From: Candidatus Nitrosopumilus sp.
GTDB taxonomy: Archaea > Thermoproteota > Nitrososphaeria > Nitrososphaerales > Nitrosopumilaceae
Assembly (NCBI GenBank): GCA_011055585.1
Contig: DRGT01000120.1
Coordinates: 1 to 21,479 of the forward strand
Length of the DNA stretch: 21,479 bases
Reading direction: 5' to 3'
Shown: one piece after another, positions 17,243 to 21,479 of the stretch
Numbering within the stretch: position 1 is the stretch's first letter
Layout: each line of letters starts with the position of its first letter
Made by a program: the position numbers and the translations under genes
Notes under the pieces: model-generated
The model's input: only the letters and a program-made list of their open reading frames with translations
What the model was told of the DNA's origin: nothing
Database searches by the model: none

Positions 17243-17842
17243 TTGTCTGATTTTGATTACATAGATTTAGAAATTTTATACAGAGCTAAAAAATCAAAAA
17301 ATGGCATTAGCCCTGAAAACATTAGTCAACCAGATGTTTTCACGCCAGGAATATGGGAACTTGCAGAAAAATTTACCACACTACAAGAAAAGAAATTTCT
17401 ATCCAAAAACGAAGAAGGTTTATTCAAAATAACAAAAGCTGGAATCAGTACTTTCTGGCATACAGAGTCTCCTTTATGGATGAATTTGTTGAAGTTGTTA
17501 CGCATAAAGCCATTATCTGATAAGGAATGCGCAATGTATCTTGAAGAACCAATACCTGCAGTACAGCAAGCGCTTGAGATGATGAGAGAAAAAGGATACG
17601 TAATGATGTCGCAGTTAAGAAAAGACAAAAAACTACTCAAAATGTTTGAGATATTACCTGAAGGAGTGGAACGGCTAAAAACCGCTGGTAAATATAATTT
17701 GTTGGTTATCAAGTTAGGTGACAAATTAGTTGTTGAATTGGAGAATGGTGAAGGCATACTTTATGAGATAATTGATGATCTGGTAAACCCTCTGAGAGTG
17801 ATCAAGACAGTATCTAAAGAACAGGTAAACGAATACAAGTAA
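17243..17842 (+). CDS. Tandem winged-helix-like protein, possible regulator (199 aa)
   Basis: Two helix-rich modules follow each other. Residues about 5-72 begin DYIDLEILYRAKKSKNG and end with a wing-like pair (EKKFLSKNEEGLFKITKAG). Residues about 80-142 read LLKLLRIKPLSDKECAMYL, then AVQQALEMMREKGYVMMSQL, and end FEILPEGVERLK. Both fit a winged helix in which a recognition helix is followed by a short beta hairpin and then 'ITKAG/LPEG'-type helices seen in archaeal regulators. A C-terminal beta segment (NLLVIKLGDKLVVELENG) follows. It could be a transcription regulator, perhaps redox-linked through the Rieske gene in its operon, but DNA binding is inferred from pattern only. The start is TTG at 17243, giving SDFDYIDLEIL; there is no in-frame ATG before the first helix. 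Confidence 0.6.
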   Translation: MSDFDYIDLEILYRAKKSKNGISPENISQPDVFTPGIWELAEKFTTLQEKKFLSKNEEGLFKITKAGISTFWHTESPLWMNLLKLLRIKPLSDKECAMYLEEPIPAVQQALEMMREKGYVMMSQLRKDKKLLKMFEILPEGVERLKTAGKYNLLVIKLGDKLVVELENGEGILYEIIDDLVNPLRVIKTVSKEQVNEYK

Positions 17843-17843
17843 A

Positions 17844-18176
17844 ATGAATGACATGTTTTCATATCGCAATAAACGAACTTACGAAGACTTTAAAGAAGAA
17901 ATTCCTAACATGATTCAACCACTTTTTGAATCAATAAGAGAATTTTGTATATCATTGGGGGAAAATGTAGTTGAAGATGTTCGAATGCACAGAATCGTTT
18001 TTGGAAAATCTATAACGTTTAGATGGTTTGCAGATATAGAGCCACAAAACGATGGCATTATTATCAAGATCCAAAAAAACCGAAAAGAACCACCCCAAAT
18101 TGTTAATGTCAAATTAGATCAAGAAATAACTGAACTTAAAAAAATTCTTAGGAAATCTTATGAAACAATTCATTAG
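17844..18176 (+). CDS. DUF5655-like small protein (110 aa)
   Basis: This 110-aa protein resembles DUF5655-type domains. It has a helix (IQPLFESIREFCISLG), then VEDVRMHRIVFGKSITFRWFADIEPQNDGIIIKIQ, in which a basic segment runs into a strand ending F-x-D-I-E-P-Q, followed by strands and a final helix (ELKKILRKSYETIH). This strand-EPQ-strand-helix order is what I recall for DUF5655, a fold related to small nucleic-acid-associated or 'predicted transport' proteins; the match is from memory. The start is ATG at 17844, one base after the upstream stop, so it is clearly in the operon. An alternative in-frame ATG at 17853 would remove three residues. Function unknown. Confidence 0.65.
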   Translation: MNDMFSYRNKRTYEDFKEEIPNMIQPLFESIREFCISLGENVVEDVRMHRIVFGKSITFRWFADIEPQNDGIIIKIQKNRKEPPQIVNVKLDQEITELKKILRKSYETIH

Positions 18177-18228
18177 ACAATCTCAAACTTCAATTATGAA
18201 GTATGATAATTCTTTTTGGATCTAACAA

Positions 18229-18342
18229 ATGAAGAAAAAATGTCCACTACATAACATAGAATTGGTAGAAACAAAATTACCTAATGGAAAAACAGCTTCT
18301 TATTGCACCAAGTGCGAAGAAATCTTTGGGGAGAAAATTTGA
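18229..18342 (+). CDS. 37-aa zinc-ribbon-like peptide
   Basis: A short ORF begins with ATG at 18229, right after an in-frame TAA at 18223-18225, and ends with TGA at 18340-18342. The product starts MKKKCPLHNIELVETKLPNG and continues KTASYCTKCEEIFGEKI. It has a CPLH pair (C5, H8) and a CTKC pair (C26, C29) separated by a short hairpin-forming stretch with Asn-Gly. This is the layout of a minimal zinc ribbon with C2HC ligands. It lies 52 bases downstream of the DUF5655-like gene on the same strand. The small size makes chance possible, but four ligands in the right spacing argue for a real gene. Confidence 0.55.
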   Translation: MKKKCPLHNIELVETKLPNGKTASYCTKCEEIFGEKI

Positions 18343-18362
18343 TTATCATCGTTGAAAATCAC

Positions 18363-18385
18363 AATTCATAATCCTGTATAGATTA
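18363..18385 (+). repeat. 23-bp direct repeat, copy 1
   Basis: These 23 bases, running AATTCATAATCC to TATAGATTA, are identical to 20696-20718. After the repeat, one copy continues CCCA and the other TCCA, so similarity extends slightly further. The repeat includes the inverted arms ATAATC and GATTA around the spacer CTGTATA. The two copies lie on the same strand, one before the ion channel gene and one after the methyltransferase gene. Confidence 0.75.
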
Positions 18386-18542
18386 CCCAGTTCGTATCAA
18401 ATAGTAATTTACTAAACTAAATTGCTAAAAAAAATGTAGATTAAATGAAACCCTATGTCTATGTCTTCTCAAATCTTAAAATGATTTAGCGAAATTGAAA
18501 TCTCTATTTAGGCTTCATAAAATTAGTTCAAAGCCCTCTATT

Positions 18543-18565
18543 GGATAATCATAGTAAGATTATCC
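18543..18565 (+). promoter_or_regulatory. Perfect 8-bp inverted repeat, likely operator
   Basis: GGATAATC at 18543-18550 and GATTATCC at 18558-18565 are perfect reverse complements around the 7-base spacer ATAGTAA. The centre lies about 80 bases before the ATG of the ion channel gene and about 52 bases upstream of its TATA-like box. Two related sites with the same 7-base spacing exist at 18368-18386 (imperfect) and 20701-20721. A centre-to-centre arm spacing of 15 bp, rather than a long stem, fits a dimeric DNA-binding protein better than a terminator, and no T-run follows. Which regulator binds is unknown. Confidence 0.55.
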
Positions 18566-18633
18566 CATGGTATTAAGCAGACTTAATCGACTTCTGAAAA
18601 TTCTTAATTAATTCAATTTTTCATTAAATACTA

Positions 18634-19707
18634 ATGCGAACTGCAAGTCTGATTTTTTGGGTTGTACTCATAATCGTTGGTCCAGTTTCAGTTTATGCAC
18701 TTGATGAGCCAGCAATGATGAAAAGCACTAATGGTGCATTGGAGAATTTTTACTATCTAACTGATGAAAGACAAAAACTAGAGTATGCAGGTCCTCCTTC
18801 CAATTATGATACAGGAGTTAAGCTGATTCGTGTCGATGAAATGGATAAAGAAAATGGTGCATACAAATTAGTTTTTTGGCATTGGGTAAAAATCAATGAA
18901 AAAAATGATCCCACAAATTTTGTGCATGAAAAGCCTTCATTCCATTATGTAAATGCAGACCATGTGGAAATAGATGAGCAGCATATTGAGCCACATTATT
19001 TTGAACAAAAAGTAATCGGACATTTTCATGGACCCATGAATTTTGAAAATTTTCCATTCGAACAGTTAATTCTGCAAATCATTATTGAGCCTGGAATACA
19101 ACAAGATGAGGAACCAGAACAACATGACGAACCAGAACATCAGGATATTGAAGCAGAACATCAGGATATTGAACAAGTAAATTTTGTTTTAGATCCAAAA
19201 TCTGGCATAGACCCACAGGCAACTGTACCTGGATTCTCTATAGGTGAATTTTCCTTGGAGAAAAGTGTACATGTTCACGAGGGAATTGAGCAAGAGGTAT
19301 TCTCTAGGATTGTTTTCAGTTTTAGTATAGAGCGTTCTTCTTATGGCTCATTTTTAACGAGTATCTTACCTGCAACAATGATTACAGGTTTGGCGCTTTT
19401 GACATTTTACATTCCCTCTAATTATACTCCCAGAATCTATCTTACTGCACCTCTCTTGCTTGCCTTAGTCTATCTTCACAGGACAGTATTAAGTGAGATT
19501 CCCAGTGTTGGGTATGCAACTTTTTTTGATAAGATGATGGTAATTGATTATTCGATTTTTGTTATTGCCATTACTTCTTTAGCCATTCAAATGAGATATA
19601 ACACAGTTCACAAAAACCCTGAAAATGAAAGCAAGATAAACAAAATAATGTTCCTCTTGATTCCAGTTATTGTACTAATAGAAATAGGATTATTATGGTT
19701 TTCATAA
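18634..19707 (+). CDS. Pentameric ligand-gated ion channel (Cys-loop/Pro-loop superfamily) homologue
   Basis: This 357-aa protein has a signal peptide (1-22), an extracellular beta-rich domain (about 23-235) and four membrane segments (about 240-260, 268-286, 298-320, 336-356), the plan of pLGICs. The Pro-loop is NFENFPFEQLILQ (137-149), without the eukaryotic Cys pair, as in prokaryotic members. FSRI before TM1, SFLTSILP at the start of TM1, and the TM2-TM3 loop with SEIPSVGY followed by FFDKMMVIDY match bacterial GLIC (FSRI, SFILP, LPYTTVIDQM). An unusual insert at 153-182 is rich in Glu, Asp, His and Gln with an exact internal repeat. Homologues would form a pentameric ion pore gated by an external ligand; ligand and ion selectivity are unknown. 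ATG at 18634 has a TATA-like box 28 nt upstream. A methyltransferase gene follows after 64 bases. Confidence 0.85.
   Translation: MRTASLIFWVVLIIVGPVSVYALDEPAMMKSTNGALENFYYLTDERQKLEYAGPPSNYDTGVKLIRVDEMDKENGAYKLVFWHWVKINEKNDPTNFVHEKPSFHYVNADHVEIDEQHIEPHYFEQKVIGHFHGPMNFENFPFEQLILQIIIEPGIQQDEEPEQHDEPEHQDIEAEHQDIEQVNFVLDPKSGIDPQATVPGFSIGEFSLEKSVHVHEGIEQEVFSRIVFSFSIERSSYGSFLTSILPATMITGLALLTFYIPSNYTPRIYLTAPLLLALVYLHRTVLSEIPSVGYATFFDKMMVIDYSIFVIAITSLAIQMRYNTVHKNPENESKINKIMFLLIPVIVLIEIGLLWFS
19135..19173 (+). repeat. In-frame 21-bp tandem repeat inside the ion channel gene
   Basis: GAACATCAGGATATTGAA occurs at 19135-19152 and again, identical, at 19156-19173, separated by GCA, so the period is 21 bases and the frame is kept. 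It encodes EHQDIE-A-EHQDIE. A degenerate earlier unit (EPEQHDEPEHQD) precedes it. Identity at the DNA level, including third codon positions, points to recent slippage duplication within the acidic/His-rich insert of the extracellular domain. Confidence 0.9.
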
Positions 19708-19771
19708 AAAAGGGGATTTAGAATCCAAGCTAAAAATTAATTTTTTATTTTAGAAAAACTGCATTAAACTT

Positions 19772-20614
19772 ATGAGTTCATACAACGACACACTCGCTGC
19801 CACCTCATGTTTGGTACTTTTATGGGAAGGAGGGGAAATTCATAAAAGTAAGCTATCGCAGCAATATAGAAAATTAATCTCCCTATCTGCAGGAAAACCC
19901 CTTTTTGATAGATGCAATTTGGTCTGGGTTAACTATGATCAAGTAATTAAGAATAGGAAAAATTGTATTTTAAACATTGTAAATAATGTTCTTTCCAATT
20001 GTGATACCCAACAAGTTGTCCTACTAGGTTCGGGGTTAGATTCATTATCATTTGAAATCTTGTCTCGTTTTAACTCGGTAACAATTTTTGAAGCAGATAA
20101 ATCTAACATGGAATTAAAAAGCAAGCATATTCAAGAAATTGAACCTTCCTTATTGGATAATATAAAATGCATAAATTTTGATTTTTCATTTTCAAAAGGG
20201 TTGGTTTCCAGTCTGGAAAATTATGGATTTTCAAAGAACGAACCTACGTTGATCGTTGCTGAAGGTCTTTCACATTACATGCAAGAAAAAAAATTTTGGG
20301 ATGTTATAAAAAAATTCCAAACATCAAACCAACAAAATAACTTTATTCTAGAATACTTGGTCCCCAAAAACATGATCTCAAAAAATAGAGTAGAAATACC
20401 AAACAAAATTTTCAAAATCATTGGTTTTGAATTTGGTTTAGAAATTATCACCACTTACTCCATGGAAGATATTCAAAATCGTATTTCTGATTGGAATGGA
20501 AAAATTATTGCTAATTACAACATGATGCAAATGGAAAAACAACGAACTGGTGAAAACCAATATTTCAAGGAAGACAAAAGTGGTTGGACAGAGATATGCC
20601 ACGCGATGATATAA
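19772..20614 (+). CDS. Leucine carboxyl methyltransferase-like (COG3315) SAM methyltransferase
   Basis: This 280-aa protein fits the LCM/PPM1-related class I methyltransferase group (COG3315). Motif I is VVLLGSGLDSLSFEI (82-96), where family members read LGAGLDTRAYR. It is followed by FEADKSNMELKSKHI (106-120), matching the acidic SAM-ribose residue and the 'LPEVIEWK' region. LIVAEGLSHYM (160-170) matches the family's 'AEGLLMYL' block. Members methylate carboxyl groups of proteins or polyketide-like small molecules; the substrate here is unknown. ATG at 19772 follows a T-rich TATA-like stretch (19741-19753) 19-31 nt upstream. That stretch may also end the ion channel transcript, so the two may be separate units despite the same strand. 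Four flanking intergenic repeats bracket the pair. Confidence 0.78.
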   Translation: MSSYNDTLAATSCLVLLWEGGEIHKSKLSQQYRKLISLSAGKPLFDRCNLVWVNYDQVIKNRKNCILNIVNNVLSNCDTQQVVLLGSGLDSLSFEILSRFNSVTIFEADKSNMELKSKHIQEIEPSLLDNIKCINFDFSFSKGLVSSLENYGFSKNEPTLIVAEGLSHYMQEKKFWDVIKKFQTSNQQNNFILEYLVPKNMISKNRVEIPNKIFKIIGFEFGLEIITTYSMEDIQNRISDWNGKIIANYNMMQMEKQRTGENQYFKEDKSGWTEICHAMI

Positions 20615-20695
20615 GATATAATAGAAATACAGATAGAAATTGAATGGAAATCAATCAACTTTTTCATGTTTATTTACATTTGGTACAAACTAATT

Positions 20696-20718
20696 AATTC
20701 ATAATCCTGTATAGATTA
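20696..20718 (+). repeat. 23-bp direct repeat, copy 2
   Basis: Identical to 18363-18385 and on the same strand. It lies 81 bases after the stop of the methyltransferase gene, in a region without coding evidence. It carries the third ATAATC-N7-GATTAT inverted repeat. Confidence 0.75.
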
Positions 20719-20721
20719 TCC
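20701..20721 (+). promoter_or_regulatory. Inverted repeat ATAATC-N7-GATTAT, third copy
   Basis: ATAATC (20701-20706) and GATTAT (20714-20719) are perfect inverted arms around CTGTATA, followed by CC as at 18564-18565. The word TTAATCGAC follows nine bases later (20731-20739), as it also does downstream of the site at 18543. No gene starts directly after it, so if it is an operator the promoter it served may be lost or may serve an unseen RNA. The 188-base stretch 20615-20802 has no other coding signal. Confidence 0.45.
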
Positions 20722-20771
20722 ATTTTATGATTAATCGACAGTTCGGTAATTCTGTTTCTAAATTATTTTTT

Positions 20772-20789
20772 GGGAAGGGAAGGGTGGGG
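20772..20789 (+). other. G-quadruplex-forming motif
   Basis: GGGAAGGGAAGGGTGGGG contains four G-runs of at least three separated by loops of two, two and one bases, which is a canonical strong G-quadruplex pattern. It stands in a very AT-rich intergenic region between ATTTTTT and a TTTTT run, 13 bases from the stop of the minus-strand 50-codon ORF. Such short loops predict a stable structure. Confidence 0.85.
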
Positions 20790-20802
20790 ATTGCCTTTTT
20801 AA

Positions 20803-20955
20803 CTAATCTAGTTTTGAAATTTCGTAGATTTTTGCAAATTCATAGTGTTCCTGTGAAAGATCTTTTTTGATTAATTCAAAAGTTTGTTCAATTAACTTGT
20901 CATGATCATAGATTTCTATTGTATTTCGCTTGGTTGATGATGTTTTCTGATTCAT
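20803..20955 (-). pseudogene. 50-codon ORF, possible N-terminal remnant of a tyrosine integrase
   Basis: On the minus strand an ATG at 20955 opens 50 codons ending in TAG at 20803. The product begins MNQKTSSTKRNTIEIYDHDK and continues LIEQTFELIKKDLSQEHYEF, then AKIYEISKLD. The DNA reads as normal coding sequence (helical, charged, sensible codons). From memory the 'YDhDKLI...ELIKKDLS.E' pattern is like the N-terminal SAM-like region of thaumarchaeal tyrosine recombinases, but I cannot check this. If so, it is cut off after about 50 of some 300-400 residues, with no catalytic R-H-R-Y part nearby. It lies on the same strand as tRNA-His, 48 bases beyond the tRNA 3' end, where an integrase of a tRNA-inserted element belongs. 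It could also be an unrelated small gene. Confidence 0.35.
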
Positions 20956-21003
20956 GTCTTGGTGATGAACAGATCACTTGGGGGTATTTACGAATTAAGG
21001 ATG

Positions 21004-21076
21004 GGCCCTCGAGGGGAATCGAACTCCTGCCCGGGGATCCACAGTCCCCAATACTAGCCACTATACTACGAGGGCC
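21004..21076 (-). tRNA. trnH: tRNA-His (GTG anticodon)
   Basis: The minus strand folds into a full tRNA. The acceptor stem is GCCCTCG/CGAGGGC. The extra G at 21076 is the encoded G-1 facing C73 at 21004, the identity element of tRNA-His. The 4-bp D stem has GG in the loop. The anticodon stem GGGGA/TCCCC holds loop CTGTGGA (anticodon GTG). The T arm has loop TTCGATT. T8, A14, A21 and T33 are in place. The T stem AGGAG/CCCCT has one A-C mismatch at position 52-62. No intron is present and CCA is not encoded. The 3' end faces the 20.9-kb ORF and its last 12 bases are repeated at 9622-9633. Confidence 0.93.
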
Positions 21077-21183
21077 ACGAGAGACAAGTGAATTGTTTCT
21101 AGTATTAACTTTTGATTTATAGATTATGAGTTTGTTTGATAATTTGCCTGTAAGTTTATTATTTACTAGAATAATTTTTCAGC

Positions 21184-21270
21184 GTGAAGAGTCTTGGTTG
21201 GTGGATTGGAATGGCAGTTGTTGCCGCCGTAGTGTACTATGGAACCTCTGTTTTATTACCTTTCAAGTAA
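21184..21270 (+). CDS. 28-aa single-span membrane peptide
   Basis: A GTG at 21184 opens 28 codons ending TAA at 21270. The product has a short basic/aromatic start (MKSLGWW), one hydrophobic stretch (IGMAVVAAVVYYGTSVLL) and a basic end (PFK), a typical small single-pass membrane peptide. TTTATTAT at 21155-21162 lies about 26 nt upstream, the right place for a leaderless promoter. An in-frame stop just before the GTG excludes a longer form. I do not recognise a family. Small membrane subunits of respiratory complexes look like this, but no such complex is nearby. The clean hydrophobic segment and promoter are the only support. Confidence 0.45.
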   Translation: MKSLGWWIGMAVVAAVVYYGTSVLLPFK

Positions 21271-21337
21271 ACGCGATAATATTTCTGCCTGACTGAATCA
21301 AACAGCTTAAATTTGTAGTACTGGCAAAATTTTCGAC

Positions 21338-21479
21338 TTGAAGCGAGAATTCATTACTAAAAGACTTCACCCCGGGAAGAAACCTATAGAGGAAATTATA
21401 GAAAAAAAGATAACAACAATTGAAGGTTCAAAATTTTCTTGGATAGATCTCCAAAATCCTGACAGAGAAGATGTTGAAA
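21338..21479 (+). CDS. corA: CorA-type divalent metal ion transporter, N-terminal part (partial)
   Basis: From a TTG at 21338 the frame stays open to the window's end (47 codons). The product starts MKREFITKRLHPGKKP and contains TIEGSKFSWIDLQNPDREDV. The element WIDLxNPxREDV is typical of the N-terminal cytoplasmic domain of CorA family Mg2+/Co2+ channels, which open with a short strand and then 'W(I/V)D(L/V)xxPxxE(E/D)'. The membrane segments with GMN lie beyond the window. An in-frame TAA at 21308 limits the start, and CTTAAATTT at 21306-21314 is a TATA-like box about 28 nt before the TTG, in keeping with leaderless transcription. Only the beginning is seen, so family membership is likely rather than certain. 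Confidence 0.72.
   Translation, partial: MKREFITKRLHPGKKPIEEIIEKKITTIEGSKFSWIDLQNPDREDVE

Larger units (their letters stand above)
18343..18633 (+). promoter_or_regulatory. Intergenic regulatory region upstream of the ion channel gene
   Basis: These 291 bases hold no credible ORF. They contain two members of an ATAATC-N7-GATTAT inverted repeat (18368-18386 and 18543-18565), the dispersed words AGTTCGTATCAAAT (18389-18402) and TTAGTTCAAAGCCCTCT (18523-18539), and a TTAATCGAC word at 18583-18591 that recurs after the third inverted repeat at 20731-20739. A TATA-like CTTAATTA at 18603-18610 lies about 28 nt before the ATG at 18634. The density of shared words suggests a controlled promoter. Confidence 0.5.

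Noticed and set aside
17326..17757. Minus-strand open frame of 143 codons inside the winged-helix-like gene
   Set aside because: It is antisense to a gene that fits its operon frame and spacing; the product is Ser/Asn-rich, as expected from reading AT-rich coding sequence backwards.
20919..21122. Plus-strand open frame of 67 codons across the tRNA-His region
   Set aside because: It reads antisense through the whole tRNA gene and the start of the 50-codon minus-strand ORF; its product has no coding character.
1..21479. CRISPR arrays, insertion sequences and rRNA genes
   Set aside because: I saw no regularly spaced repeats, transposase motifs, or rRNA sequence. The dispersed repeats found are too few and unevenly spaced for a CRISPR array.

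Overview
The window looks like an ammonia-oxidising archaeon of the Nitrososphaerota (Thaumarchaeota), probably close to Nitrosopumilus or Nitrosarchaeum. The reasons are: an AT-rich genome; an archaeal isoprenoid-lipid gene run (mevalonate kinase, isopentenyl phosphate kinase, a type I IPP isomerase-like Nudix protein, prenyl diphosphate synthase) next to archaeal ribosomal protein S2, MEMO and an archaeal-type GluRS; many TTG starts; TATA-like boxes about 25-28 nt upstream of start codons (leaderless transcription); and a bacterial-type uvrABC set, as found in mesophilic archaea. The genus is inference from gene content, not from a search.

Layout. (1) 1-6950, plus strand: a tightly packed operon rpsB(end)-MEMO-mvk-ipk-idi-idsA-gltX-FAH-family hydrolase, with 1-4 bp overlaps at several junctions. 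It covers mevalonate to phosphomevalonate, then isopentenyl phosphate to IPP, DMAPP and GGPP for ether lipids. The enzymes between phosphomevalonate and isopentenyl phosphate are not here. (2) 6955-9595: a convergent GNAT acetyltransferase, then a small Rieske ferredoxin, UPF0147, a class I methyltransferase and an unknown 115-aa protein. (3) 9832-16170, minus strand: uvrB-uvrA-uvrC in one overlapping operon, visibly richer in G+C than the lipid operon. (4) 16454-18342, plus strand: a second Rieske ferredoxin, two tandem paralogous 74-aa proteins, a tandem winged-helix-like protein, a DUF5655-like protein and a 37-aa zinc-ribbon-like peptide. (5) 18634-20614: an archaeal pentameric ligand-gated ion channel homologue with an acidic/His-rich repetitive insert, then a leucine carboxyl methyltransferase-like (COG3315) enzyme. 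(6) 20615-21479: a G-quadruplex motif, a short ORF that may be the remains of an integrase, tRNA-His(GTG), a 28-aa single-membrane-span ORF and the start of a CorA-type transporter.

The most interesting points are: the pLGIC homologue; a family of ATAATC-N7-GATTAT inverted repeats around it; an IPP isomerase whose catalytic Cys is Ala although its metal ligands are kept; a UvrC that ends before the usual C-terminal helix-hairpin-helix domain; the unstudied Rieske/twin-protein/winged-helix operon; and a 12-bp copy of the tRNA-His 3' end at 9622. The last has the geometry of a tRNA-targeted integration spanning the uvrBAC and pLGIC region (9.6-21.0 kb).
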